A stretch of 64,000 bases of DNA from Sipunculus nudus (Eukaryota; Annelida; Sipuncula; Golfingiida; Sipunculidae). Positions 24,803-35,597 of the stretch are shown here, one piece after another (position 1 is the first letter of the stretch; every line of letters begins with the position of its first letter). The stretch is from NCBI GenBank assembly GCA_026874595.1, contig CM049311.1, forward strand, positions 23,043,176 through 23,107,175, read 5' to 3'. The notes beneath the pieces are model-generated. The model was not told the origin of the DNA, made no database searches, and saw only the letters and a list, made by a program, of their open reading frames with translations. The translations under genes were made by a program, and so were the position numbers.

Positions 24803-25832
24803 GTAGCTTCTTTCGCTCCTAATGCTCACGTAAATATCCTAGTAATGTTATTAAGTGTATAAAACCTGTTGTTCTGTTGTCAGAGATGTGAAAAATATTA
24901 TGATTACATTCGTAACATGAAAATGAAAGAAATTAATAAGAGAGAAGAACTAAAAGTTTATATTCTTAATGGCAAAAAATAATATACTTTCTATTTTTAT
25001 ACAATGATGATTAAATTAAAGTCATCTGGTTGTCACCCGTCAGTGAATATGGATGTAGCTTCTCAGGGTAACACCTCACTTGTTTGAGATCATTTCGCCA
25101 AGCTTCCCAAACCTGACACTTTTAGGACAGCCTGTACATGTGCCTCATTCATTTAAATCAATAAATCCAATTTATTGCAACAAGAATTTTTGCATATACA
25201 TGAATAGCTCATTTATATATAACTGTAAATGTGACAAAGGGGATTGACTCATAAATTATTAATCCTCTCAATCTTAACATTAAATATAGTAGATTATATG
25301 GTGCAGACAAAGCACAATAAAAAGAACCTTAACACATTTCACAATATACAGATAATAAAAAAATAAAAGCCCATGAATATGAAAATGAATTCAATTACAT
25401 TTAATATGATTCTTATATTATATATGATACTTGTTTTAAATAATATTATTCCAAATTCAAATCCCTTTAAATTGTAACGCTTTAAACATAATAACTCCGA
25501 GATTTCTTTACCAGGTTAGAAACAGCAGCGGTGTCAACCAAGGTGTCTACCTATGAACGAATGAAACGTGTTTGGAACATGATGTTTCATTCTCTGATAA
25601 CAGCCGTTGCAGACCATCGCTTGTACCTGTCTGGTTGGGATATAATGAAACTTTGTGTTGTACAATGCTGTTTATTAATGAAAAAATTCGAAATGTCTTG
25701 TAATATGAATATAAAATGATTAATTGCCTGCAACATATAACACATCATGTATTTGAAAGATTATGTATGTTAAAGTTAATCTTTATTTTCGCAGCCCTGA
25801 GACTGTTTAGGACTTTTTTCATGCTTTTGCAG

Positions 25833-25970
25833 CTTGTCGGCATCAAGAGTTCGGGCTTGGTTGTCAGAACGTCTGCCATTGTGCAAATAATCGGGACTGT
25901 GACAAGGAGACAGGGGTTTGTCCGGAGGGAGCCTGTGATCAGGGTTACGCGGCCAATACATGCAATATTA
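25833..25970 (+). CDS. Copy B, laminin-type EGF exon with lost splice donor
   Basis: After a TTTTGCAG acceptor (phase 1) the exon reads CRHQEFGLGCQNVCHC, then CDKETGVC, PEGAC and ANTC. These are eight cysteines in the spacing of a laminin-type EGF module, as in MEGF/Draper-like receptors. In copy C the exon ends CAATATTA|GTACGA. Here the same position reads CAATATTA|CTACGA, so the GT donor is gone. Read-through adds about eleven residues and reaches TAA just after 25,998. Either copy B makes a short secreted product ending here, or it is a pseudogene. Confidence 0.75.
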
Positions 25971-26632
25971 CTACGATTATAAACCATAAGAACTACACCT
26001 AAGTTGGATGCTTATCATGTTTATATACCTTTGTTTTTTTTATAATAAACCTTTTACTTTAAATTTCATCTAGAATGTCTGATCATTTAGCATATATATA
26101 TATACATATATTATTATATAATATGATGTATTTTCAATAATAATATGACAAAGTCAGATTCATAACATATCATATTCATGTTTGAAAATAATTTAACAAA
26201 TATCATATTTGTTCCTTCTTGATACATTACGACTGTTAAATACACACGACATGTATAAATACATATATTTCTGTTGTCGACGGTTCACCTTACTTATAAC
26301 TTATTCATTTTCATTTTGGTATATGTATAATATCTAACATTTCCATTATTTTTATGGTTCGTATAATTTTTATAATCAGTATCATAACATATAATATCAT
26401 TATTGAAAAAAAGTTTTAACAAATATTGGAATATTTGCTCTTACTTGATACATTGTGATTGTTGCCAATATAAGAGGTTTCCCTTCATAATAGGCCCTAT
26501 TTTATAATATAAGAAATATTTTTGCAAACTTATAACTATTAGTTGGGCTAATATAATGTATCGTGTTGGAATCTGAATTTCCCTAAATTATATGTAAACC
26601 ATGTATGCATTGCATTACTTGATTTGTTGCAG

Positions 26633-26974
26633 AGTTGCCAACCCTTTACTGGCGAAACGAAAACACAGCAAGACCAGTGAATAACACAAACCATGTACGG
26701 ATCATCTTCTATCAGTTTAAGAGAGGTACTTATGCTTACCTTGACTCGGGTGAAGGTCCGGTAGGAGAATACACAGTAGATGTGAAGGAAGAGGACTGGG
26801 CTCCAATTGCAACGTTTAAACATGATGACACCAAGGACAGACTGGATGTAGTTGTCAGTGGCCTGAAGTACTTCCGACAATACACCATGAGGGTAGTTCC
26901 GTGGTACCAGGCAGGTCGTCTCAAATTTAGGGGGAAAGCAGAACGTACATTTGCCGTGAAAACAAGTTGTGGTA
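26633..26974 (+). CDS. Copy B, first FN3-like exon
   Basis: Complete open exon of about 114 residues between GTTGCAG and GGTA|GTGAGT, phase 1 at both ends. It opens LPTLYWRNENTA and contains VRIIFYQF, GEYTVDVKEEDW, VVSGLKYFRQYTMRVVPWYQ and ends TSCG. The strand order, the SGL...YxxRVVPW block and the length fit a fibronectin type III fold. Copy C shares it with a few substitutions and a three-residue difference (copy C has DGSND where B is shorter). Confidence 0.78.
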
Positions 26975-27365
26975 GTGAGTGTGTCGCTTTACGGTAATGA
27001 ACAATGAACATGCAGGTAAATTACTTAATCCTTGTGCATTTACATTAACTCAACAAATCTCCGCATTAAATATTTATAAGGGTTCATTGTTTTTAACTTA
27101 CCCTTATCGGTGGATTTTTCCTATTTAATGGATTCACTTCCTACCGATAAATCGCTTTTGTGATTAAAAATATCCCTAAAGGTCATGTATGATATTGCTA
27201 ACGTGTTTTTTTTTCAATATATATACTTGTCTAAATTGTCTAAATTATCTTCAATAACTGTCCGGCATTGGACATAATAATGTTATAGTAAATCTAATAA
27301 AACCCCTTTCTGTCTGTATAAGAATACATTAATGTTCCCTTTATTAACAAAATTTTCCCTTTCAG

Positions 27366-27442
27366 ATCCAGATAAGCCCATGATTACAGATTTAACAACA
27401 AAGAGGGTAATAGGAGGAGCAAATGTGACCGTCATGTTCATG
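27366..27442 (+). CDS. Copy B, first exon of second FN3-like domain
   Basis: Open exon between CCCTTTCAG and TTCATG|GTAATA, phase 1 in and phase 0 out. It encodes NPDKPMITDLTTKRVIGG followed by ANVTVMFM. The proline-rich linker followed by a VTVxF strand is how a second FN3 domain would start. The rest of that domain lies 4.5 kb downstream at 31,924. Confidence 0.72.
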
Positions 27443-27574
27443 GTAATATATTTTTTTATTAAGGATGTAGTCGTCTCATGCATTTTCCATCGTGATACAG
27501 TTGCCCCATGAGTTGTGACACTCAGCCAAATCATTTAAACTATTATGATTCACACCATCAGTATCATAGTACAT

Positions 27575-27720
27575 ATCTCTAGGTCACAGTAGCCTAATTT
27601 GGATTTACAAGATGATTACCACACCTTGTCAAAGAATCATGCTCCTACATCCTAATTCCCGTGGATATGATTTGTGCATTATCATCACACTGATGGCTTT
27701 AGTAATTGGTGTGATGTAGT
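27575..27720. repeat. Single diverged unit of the 157-bp repeat
   Basis: AGGTCACAGTAGCCTAATTT followed by landmarks in the order seen in the array at 8.7-10.4 kb. The orthologous position in copy C (about 57,490-57,640) has the same unit, so it was present before the B/C duplication. Confidence 0.55.
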
Positions 27721-28094
27721 CATTCTCAATATGACACCCAATGGTGCTCTTGTTTTCTGCACTGAGCTTTACGAAATGGAAAATATTAGTGTGACACATA
27801 GAAAAAAATCCTGCTTAAGGATATACCAATGTAATTATCAACAATATAAGTACAAATGCGTTCAAAAGAGTACAAAACCTTTTTAGCTTTGTCTCCACCA
27901 TGTTTCTTTTTAGCATTAGGTTAGATTTTTTTTCTTTTGTTTGAATCAGCTCAGCCACAGCGACAGAATTGCTCATAAAAATGTATCATACACATCCTTT
28001 TCCTTGCCAAACTGTTATCAAATGTCTCGAAATGATCTCGTCCTATACATTGCAAACCAACCGATTCTGTATCGTGTCCGTGTCTCCCCATTCA

Positions 28095-28570
28095 ACAGGA
28101 CAGCATCTCCTTCTGCACCCCAGTCAGCTTCCGTCGATCTCCTCCTGCACCTCCGTCGATCACCATCGATCTCCTTATGTCACCTCATTCAAATTCCATC
28201 GATCTCCTCTCCCCTCAGTCAGCTTCCCTCTATTTCCTTCTGTCACCTCAGTCTGTTTCCATCGATCTTCTTCTGTACCTCATTCAACTTTTACCTACCA
28301 CCACAGCTAGCATTTATTGATCTCCTGCTGTCACCTGAGTCGGTTTCCGTTGATCTCCTTCTGCAAACTCAGTCAGCTTCCATCTCCGTCTGCTACTTCT
28401 GTCAGCTTCCATCGATATCCCTCTGTCACCTCAGATAGATTTAATCGATCTCCTTCTGTCACCTCAGTCAGATTGCATCAGTCTACTTAAGTCACCTCAG
28501 ACAGATTCATTCAATCTAATCTCCTTCTGTCACCTCAGTCAGACTGCATAGGCCTCTTTCTGTCACCCTC
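28095..28570. repeat. 33-bp minisatellite in copy B intron
   Basis: Imperfect repeats of CAGTCAGCTTCCATCGATCT followed by CCTTCTGCACCT recur every 32-34 bp. Because the period is close to 33, one frame stays open (SASVDLLL-type peptides). This is a repeat artefact, not a gene. The same array is at 58,020-58,545 in copy C. Confidence 0.88.
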
Positions 28571-28699
28571 CTTGCTGTTGCTGAAATGACACTGTTTTAA
28601 CTTTTGCGATAGGCAACCATCGTAATCATATAAAAATCACGATGCCCCAGAAATTGCATCGACTACTGATAATTATTTTTCCTCAACATCCTTCTCAAT

Positions 28700-29170
28700 A
28701 TTATTAGTCGTTAATCGGTTAATTATATGCAACCGTCTTGAGGTGAATGCAAAGGGTTATACATAAAATAGTTCAAACGGACCAAACAGGATACATTAAA
28801 GGAAGACAGACATTCTAAAATATACGTTTGATTTTAGATGTAATTTGGTAAATAGAACGTACAAAGAACTAAGGAGTTCTTTTTGAGCTATATAAAAAGC
28901 TTTTGAGCTTTTGATAACCTTTCAGAAACATTAGTAAATTAGTGGAATCGCTTAAAAATAGATTTTAGACCAGATTTCCTTCGTTGGATTTCATGTTATA
29001 TACACGACAATGAAAGTTGCGTCGAACTTTGGTTGGTTAGGCTCCACTACAAAGAGGAATTCGTCAGGGATGCCCAGTGAGTGCATTGCTTTTCATACTG
29101 ACCTAAGAACTCTTTCCATGAAAAACATATTAATCGAAATATACCAAACAGTATATTAAATCTCTCTCTC
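28700..29170 (+). pseudogene. LINE reverse transcriptase fragment
   Basis: Traces in shifting frames read QTGYIKGRQ (about 28,780), a following RLILD, and RGIRQGCPVSALLFIL (about 29,050). These are RT motifs in the right order and spacing for an L1/Tx1-like LINE. Stops throughout show it is a dead 5'- and 3'-truncated copy in the copy B intron. Confidence 0.6.
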
Positions 29171-30259
29171 ATATATGCAGAGCACCATATAAGATCACCC
29201 GTTGTCCCTGCTGCATGCAAAGTTGCTGTGTAGACACGAGTTGGGTGGTACTCAACCGTGACGTCAATACGCTGGTTCCTATGAAAGTGTGCAAATACAC
29301 AGAGATGTCTGAGATCTAAAGGTCAGCATTTAAAGATCAGGATGATACTGAAATTCTACTATGACTAATTTAGTGGATTTGCTTTGTCAGAATTGTAAGA
29401 TACTGACACCTCATTTGCCTTTTTAGCGTATATGCTTCCCAAAAACAGTTTCTTTCTGTTTATTAAGATGGTGTCAGCGCCCATTTTGGATGAAAGGAAG
29501 TCGGGATGATCGCAAAACTTTATAATAACAGTTTTGGTGGGTTTTGTATGCAATGCCTATTATTTAATAAGACCTTCCTAACACGGTAAGCTCTTCTAGT
29601 TGCTAAATAATAATATATTTTATCAAAATGGTGTCGGCATTAATCTTGGATTTAGATTATCCTAAAAACTGAATATTAACCACTCTTTTTTAAAATCCAT
29701 GGAGAAAAAAGTACGAACAAAATGTTCACGGATTCCGATATCATAATCGTAGTATTAATTCAAAAGTTAAAATTAGACCGATGGAGGATATTTCCATGGG
29801 TGACAGCAATAATACTGAAAAATGCACTTCACTAACCTTCTCTTGTTTATACTAATGCAGTATAAACGCAATATACAGTAGGTATTCTTTATAATACCCC
29901 TAGAGTTAGAATTTAGCTTGAACATAAAAAATTAAACGAACAAAGCCATCTAATAATTTGTTTCTTTGAAGACCGTCCATATAAGCCTTCATGCAGGGAA
30001 ATTATTCTAGTTGGCTGCAATTTAAGGGATCTTTTGCACATGATAGGTGTATTTAGAAACTTCTATGACGTATTCGAGTGTGGTCTGCTTTATTCAAAGT
30101 GCAACGATACGTGTACACGGCCGATGTAAAAAAAAATGAGAAATTGTTTCTAATTGAAATGTTCACCGCGATTTAGCGAGTGATAGTTTGTCATTTTACT
30201 CGGCCGGTAGACTCTACCAAAGATGAGACTGCTCAAAAATTGCAGGATGTATTTTTTAT

Positions 30260-30600
30260 TGTGCCTGTCTTGGTTTTTATTATGTTTTTACACGTGTTGC
30301 ACAAAACATTTCATCGAAATAGTTCAGCAGAACATCAAAACTCCGTCTTTTGTTTCGTGCAAGAAAAGTGAATTTGGCAAAAAAAGGAAGATACGGTTGT
30401 CTTGCACTGTACGGCAGATGTCCAGGTCCAGCTTTACAAGTATTTTGATCTGGGTTATATCCAGGATGTATTGTGTGATAAAATGAACCCTCAAAATTAC
30501 GAAAGCCAACGCAACTTCGATCAAAAATATTTAGACCATGAAAAAGGGGTCACTAACCGAGGTGGTCTTAAGACGAGATTTCACTGTAGACATTGACAGT
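30260..30600 (+). other. Intron segment conserved between copies B and C, with open frame
   Basis: A block starting near GTTCAGCAGAACATCAAAAC is closely matched at 58,550-58,730. One frame reads EDTVVLHCTADVQVQLYKYF here and EDTVVWHFTADVQVQLYKYY in copy C. Here it stays open to about 30,596 (Cys and His rich at the end), while in copy C a TA tract cuts it. It is not recognised. It could be a lost exon or a mobile-element fragment. Confidence 0.35.
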
Positions 30601-30869
30601 TCGCCAGCGTGCATGGTCACGTCATTTTTATGCCTCGGATGCTCAGAACCAGATATTTCGGTGAATTATTCCAGCAATTATTCACTGCATTTTTTACCTA
30701 CGCCGCTGGTGTATGGAAAAGCCACGGTGATTAGTGGTTGTCAGATAGTGACGGCCATAAACCCTAAACAGCAAAAATAGTCCGAGTTTGCGCAGTGAGG
30801 GGTTACCTACCTCAAACTTGAGATTTATAATGGAATACTTCAAACATTTACGCGAAAGAGATGCCGATT

Positions 30870-30919
<50 letters not shown>

Positions 30920-31491
30920 TAATAATATATATATATATTAATATCAGTAGAATGTCTGGGTTTGGGTGTAGAGGACTTTATTGCAGTAAGAATATATAAT
31001 GCACATAATACAATACGCAATTATTTGCATTACTGGTAATCGCATCATTAAAAACTAAATTATATGATCCACAGTAATAATAAAACATGTGACCGCCAAG
31101 CCGCATGTATTACGATGACACGTGCAGCTAACATCCAACAGTTATGTGTAACTCCCCCCATACAAAAATTACAAACATACAAAGCCGAAACGGTGCTCAA
31201 TGTAACACTAAATACTAAAAAAATTCACTAAAACTACATAACTACACTAAAACTATGTATTGCAGCGCGTGCATTAAAAGGAGGTGGTTGGGAGGGTTTT
31301 AAAAATGCAGCTGCATGCTCCGCCGCCGCAAGACAAAGTGAGCTGACAGAGCGCGGTACCCCACCACAATGACTCCGGGATCCTCCAGGTGGCACCCTAA
31401 TTACCTATAGATACGTCATACAGTCAAAGAGCTACAGATACTGGTCCCAACCCCCCACCGATATTAAACGAAGATTAACTAGGTCAATCTC

Positions 31492-31554
<63 letters not shown>

Positions 31555-31923
31555 ATTTGGGCTTCCAAAACATGTATTAGGACTGTTACGAAAAGGTGTC
31601 ATCAGGAGAATCACACAATTTATACTTTTTCTTAAGTTATATGTAACAACATGAACAACATGAATATGCAAAAAAGATTCTGTATGGCGAAATATTATAT
31701 ATATATGTATATATATTAATATATGATTTTCATTGAATGTATATTTAATCTTACAGATCCTAATATTTACTTTGTAACTCAGATTACATAATTTCCATTA
31801 ATTCTCAACAGAATTTTCTGTGGGTCCTATTTTTTTCAAGGTGTCCGAAACAAACAGACACACTCACATGGATTATTAACAACGAATATATCCAAACAAG
31901 TGTTGTGTTTTGTTTATTTTCAG
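30601..31923. other. Copy B intron, no gene; two TA tracts
   Basis: (TA)n at 30,872-30,916 and 31,496-31,546 flank about 580 bp that includes a GC-richer stretch (31,260-31,480). That stretch could be a transposon piece, but I recognise no ends or coding part. Confidence 0.4.
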
Positions 31924-32093
31924 CTGTCGCAGGACGGTCATAGATCTAACACCCCATGGTTAGATTTTGATATATTCAATCTTAAGGAGAGGCGACTATC
32001 ACTGTTCATTAATGCCGATGAAATGAAGAAACCGCAAATAATTCGGGTGAAAGTTTATAATAATGAAGAAAGGTGGACAGAGAGTAATACTAT

Positions 32094-32097
<4 letters not shown>
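31924..32097 (+). pseudogene. Copy B, second exon of second FN3-like domain, 3' end lost
   Basis: Starts after TTTTCAG in phase 0 with LSQDGHRSNTPW and keeps LFINADEMKKPQIIRVKVYN and NEERWTES. In copies A and C about 14 more bases lead to a phase-1 donor. Here the reading runs into a (TA)n tract at 32,098 with no donor, so the exon end has been replaced or overrun by the microsatellite. A few residues are also missing relative to copy C (no CRRYKKVDIKR block). Confidence 0.7.

Positions 32098-32156
<59 letters not shown>
32098..32156. repeat. (TA)n microsatellite at a former exon end
   Basis: Nearly pure TA run immediately following the truncated copy B exon. It makes a spurious poly-Tyr/Ile extension in translation. 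Confidence 0.93.
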
Positions 32157-32157
<1 letters not shown>

Positions 32158-32159
<2 letters not shown>

Positions 32160-32336
32160 AAGTGGAACCTGTCTAAAAGATTACCAATCTAATGAGACCA
32201 CCTGTCGATTAAGACCACCCTTAAGTGAACCGAAAGCCTTGACATTAATTATAACTGACGTCTCAAAAGACCACCTATGAAATAAGACCATTCTTGGCCA
32301 GTCCAACGGATAGTCTTATTGCTAATGTTTCAATGT
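32158..32336. mobile_element. Diverged MITE related to the one at 295-472
   Basis: Starts GTGGAACCTGTCTAAAAGA and has the same internal AAGACCACC and GTCTTATT blocks. The right end (ATGTTTCAATGTA) is a weak inverse of the left. Divergence blurs the ends, so borders are approximate. Confidence 0.5.
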
Positions 32337-32564
32337 ATATATGTATATATATATATATGTGTGTGTGTGTGTGGATATATTTTTTATATAACAGTTTTCT
32401 TTAAAGATAACACTTATGTGCAAAATATGATTAGTTAAACCAGATGAAAAAAAAAATTAGCTTCTCCAGACTGCCGAAAAAGGGGCTTACCACCAAACCC
32501 CAACAACGTATATATACACAATATCCATGCGAACAGAATAATAGACCATTACTTTATTTAACAG

Positions 32565-32805
32565 AATCAACAATCCCACCTACTCAAACAGCAGGATCTG
32601 AAACAACTGAAACACCAAGCACTATTGACCATGGTGTACACAGTTCCACAGTGCAATATGTTAACTATCCCAGCGCCATGATAAAGGATACAAGCACAAG
32701 GGGTACCATAGAATCCACACCAGATATTGGCATCATTGTCGGTCCTATTGGGGCAGCTGTGGTATTGATCATCTTAATCATAGTCTTCGTGGTGTTATAC
32801 ATAAG
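32565..32805 (+). CDS. Copy B, Thr-rich stalk and transmembrane exon
   Basis: Follows TTTAACAG in phase 1 and ends ACATAAG|GTACGTG in phase 2. It encodes a Ser/Thr-rich stalk of about 50 residues (TIPPTQTAGSETTETPST and more), probably O-glycosylated, then a hydrophobic helix (IIVGPIGAAVVLIILIIVFV) ending LYIR. The exon is longer than in copy A because of the stalk. It is open throughout. Confidence 0.75.
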
Positions 32806-32956
32806 GTACGTGTGTATAATCCCTGTGTGAAATTATGATTTTCTGATGATAGGCAATCTTAATTACGTTTTCCATCCCATGATGTAAAATCAGCTTTGAT
32901 TAGTATATACTAGTGATATTTATGTTATAAATATGATATTATGTCTTAAAATGCAG

Positions 32957-33023
32957 GTATAGAAAACTTGCTCTTACAAGTAAGCAAGTACAGCAGGCAA
33001 GTGCCCTTACCTATGTTGACCAG
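32957..33023 (+). CDS. Copy B, possible alternative cytoplasmic exon
   Basis: AATGCAG|G...GACCAG|GTATAA encloses 67 bp that continue the transmembrane exon in frame: RYRKLALTSKQVQQ then ASALTYVDQ. It exits in phase 0, so joining to the next candidate exon at 33,111 would give an immediate stop. The two would have to be mutually exclusive. The basic juxtamembrane residues and the ALTYVDQ motif fit a receptor tail. No transcript evidence is available. Confidence 0.45.
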
Positions 33024-33110
33024 GTATAATTCTGTGGTTCAACAGAACATGTATAATATATGTTGTCAATGAAAGGGTGTTAAAAATGTCTTTAAAAATA
33101 TATATCACAG

Positions 33111-33187
33111 GAGACTTAAACGAGGAAAAAGGACTTATCCTAAAAAAGCCAAGGAGACACATCAGGTGAAGAATAAGCAAGTGTAAG
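33111..33187 (+). CDS. Copy B, juxtamembrane exon ending in a stop
   Basis: Homologous to copy A at 5,884-5,960: after TATCACAG it reads RLKRGKRTYPKKAKETHQVK and NKQV, then TAA at 33,184-33,186, one base before the conserved donor position (G|GTAAAG). In copy A the frame stays open and leads to the tyrosine-rich exon. Copy B would therefore end as a short basic tail without those motifs. The transposon insertion begins only 43 bp downstream. Confidence 0.62.
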
Positions 33188-33227
33188 GTAAAGTTCTTTT
33201 ACACCTTACCTTAAGATATCCTTTGTA

Positions 33228-33241
33228 ATAAGCCATCTCAC
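33228..33241 (+). repeat. ISL2EU left terminus: AT target duplication and TIR
   Basis: AT at 33,228-33,229 followed by AAGCCATCTCAC at 33,230-33,241. The inverse GTGAGATGGCTT is at 42,370-42,381 and is followed by AT. Further inside, AGGTCAATGCC occurs near both ends in mirrored orientation (left about 33,280, right about 42,317). Confidence 0.75.
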
Positions 33242-33414
33242 GATCTCGAGCGCGCGAGGGATTGTGGGTAATGTCAAAGGTCAATGCCGTCTCCAATCAA
33301 AACAATCGAGTGCACTTGGGTCATCGATGATCAGCTGCCGTCTGCTGAATGTGTGCCTTGTTTACACACGTTTTATATGTCCCCTTGCCGTCCACAAAGC
33401 GGGAGCTTACATCC

Positions 33415-33602
33415 ATGATGACTTCAAACCATCCTAGTCAGGATGGTTTGAACCTGTGGCCAAGGGATCGGCTGAAGGTCTTTCTGTCAGCCAGGGATCT
33501 GCCGGTTACGGGTTCCATACATGAGCTGAGGGCGTTGGCCTACTCAGCCCAGGTGATGGGGGTTCCAACAGTGCAGACTCCACAAGAAGAGGAGAAGCAA
33601 AG
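33415..33602 (+). CDS. ISL2EU YqaJ-type protein, exon 1 (SAP-like N-terminus)
   Basis: Starts MMTSNHPSQDGLNLWPRD (an in-frame ATG at 33,349 is an alternative) and contains LKVFLSARDLPVTGSIHELR, the leucine/glycine pattern of a SAP-like DNA-binding helix pair. It ends CAAAG|GTAAGG in phase 2 and joins the exon at 35,208 in frame (R-AKDYK). This is the first part of a multidomain nuclease-like protein encoded by the transposon. Confidence 0.72.
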
Positions 33603-33837
33603 GTAAGGAACCCATCTGATTTATGAAACCGAAATATAAATATGTGATGCACATGGATAAATTGACATTTACACTGGATAAAAATCCGCTGGAGCCCCCC
33701 CCCCCCCCCCCCCCTCCGGCCTGTATATATACATAGCTGCTACATGGCTGTCCACTAGTAAACCGGAGGCGAACAGGTACATATATACGTTATGCTTTCT
33801 GAACAAAAATAATGCCATTAATGGTAAGTATAAGCCT

Positions 33838-33880
33838 TAAATGAGCTGAGGGTGTTGGCCTACTCTGCCAGGTGATGAGC
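33838..33880 (+). repeat. Partial duplicate of exon 1 within intron 1
   Basis: ATGAGCTGAGGGTGTTGGCC and the next 20 bases repeat the exon 1 segment at about 33,520-33,560 with a few changes. It has no splice sites and looks like a small internal duplication. Confidence 0.8.
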
Positions 33881-35207
33881 ATACAACTTCAGTTATTAGA
33901 AGGAGTAATGAAGTATCAGAAATGTATATTCATGGTAAATGTTAATTTCGTGCATCGCGTTCATATGGTTTTCATATGATTACTGACATCCATGTGTTAT
34001 AAATTTACTTAATATGATTATATAATAAATGACTGTAAATTATGCAGACATGTAGTTGACAGTAACTTAGGGTATTACATAAAAATATATTGTTTGCTGA
34101 CTTTAGGGATGTAAAAATTAAAATATTTTATTTAATACATCCATCACACGTATTGATCATTACTATTTGAGGTACCAGAAATGAGGACCCATTTCTAGTA
34201 AAAAAAATCAGAAAACGTTTTACAGAGGCAGACCTAAACTAGGCCCCGCTAGTGTTCAAGATTAGCATTTGACCTGGGTAAAAAATATTTGGTTTAAAAG
34301 TATTTTACCAAGGTTTTGCCTGTGTTTTACTAAGGGTTTTGCCCATTTTTTTTAACCAAGCTTTTCCCCACCATTATTGCTTTAATCTAGCATAAGCAAA
34401 GTCATTTATATTCTTTCTGATTGGTCACATTTTGTGAATATTGGTAGCAAACCAAGTGGCTCTGATCATGCTAAAACCCTATTTTACCATGGTATATACC
34501 CTGGCTGTAAAGATGCTACAACATATATGATGGATACAAATATCAAGCATGAACATTTTATTAAGGGATTATACTGTAGGGTTGTTTGCCTACTTAGATT
34601 TTACATCACAAAAATTTTATCTTGTAATGGATATCAACATCTCAGCTTGTATACTCTCTTCCAGTGTCACCACAAATAAATGTTTGCATCACAAAATACA
34701 CACTACATTCCTAAATCCATAACACGTTAATGCAAATTAGCAATTTCCCAATATATACACTCAGTACCTGTCTACATGTTTTTATAAGATAATTTAGATT
34801 TAAGTAAGTAAATATGAATGAATGTTTATTTATCTTTTTTATTTATCCTGTAAGGTGTAATAATATCATGGCATTCTGTGGAAGCAGTTTACATGGTTTT
34901 TGCTGTTATGTGATAAACACCTGTGTTTATATTTGTGTCATTGAGAGTAGCTTTAAGGTGTCAGTTTTAAATATAATTAGTGGTATATTACTAGAGTTGA
35001 AAACTCCAGTCAGTACCCAAACCCAGATACTCCATTACAAACAGATACACAGGTAACAGTAGTATAATGTGTATACATTATATCAGTGATAAAATTTGTT
35101 GTATAATTATTTGATTTGTTAATTCAGTTATCAGTTTATCTTATGTGGTTTACATAAAATAATTTTCCCTAATGCATGTTGCAATAAGTGCATATTTATC
35201 TTCACAG

Positions 35208-35597
35208 GGCCAAAGATTATAAGTCACTACTTGTATTGTCCAGTGGAGCTGTGATGCCGGACCCACTATCTGACCTGTCTAGTGGTTGGACAAATGAAGA
35301 TGAAGGCAGGTGTCTGTGGTACAGCGATATGGCGGAGTACTTGGTGGAGAGAGATGAGAAACCACTGGAGCGAAGGCTATTGGGCGACTACAAGGATGGT
35401 AAAGCCTTTAGCTACTTTGATGCTGGCTTCATAGATGACCTGCTCTATCATCCAGTAAGCAGTGAATCGAAGATCTGCTTCATCAAGTCCAGGAGTGCCC
35501 GATCTCAGAGGAGGAACGAAGAACCACACAGAGTCTGGGTTGCACTATCAAAGGAAAATGGAAAGATCATCACAGCATATTGTTCGTGTTTTGCAGG
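35208..35597 (+). CDS. ISL2EU YqaJ-type protein, exon 2 (first half of SWIM zinc finger)
   Basis: Acceptor TTCACAG, donor GCAGG|GTAAGT, phase 2 at both ends, open throughout. It contains CLWYSDMAEYLVERDEKPLE, LLGDYKDGKAFSYFDAGFID, KICFIKSRS and VWVALSKENGKIITAYCSC. The YKDGKAYxYF and HxVWVxLxKxxGxIxxAYCxC blocks are typical of the SWIM-containing N-terminal region of the YqaJ proteins of invertebrate transposons. The zinc-binding CxC is at the exon end and the matching CxH is in the next exon. Confidence 0.85.

Noticed and set aside
27941-28438. A 165-residue open frame rich in SASVDLLL-type repeats, and its counterpart at 57,786-58,226.
   Set aside because: Arises from the 33-bp minisatellite, which keeps frame. 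The unit order differs between copies and there are no coding features outside the repeat.
34981-35053. Possible extra YqaJ-gene exon between 33,602 and 35,208 (TACTAG acceptor, ACACAG|GTAACA donor).
   Set aside because: Its length breaks the phase, while exon 1 and the exon at 35,208 join directly in frame.
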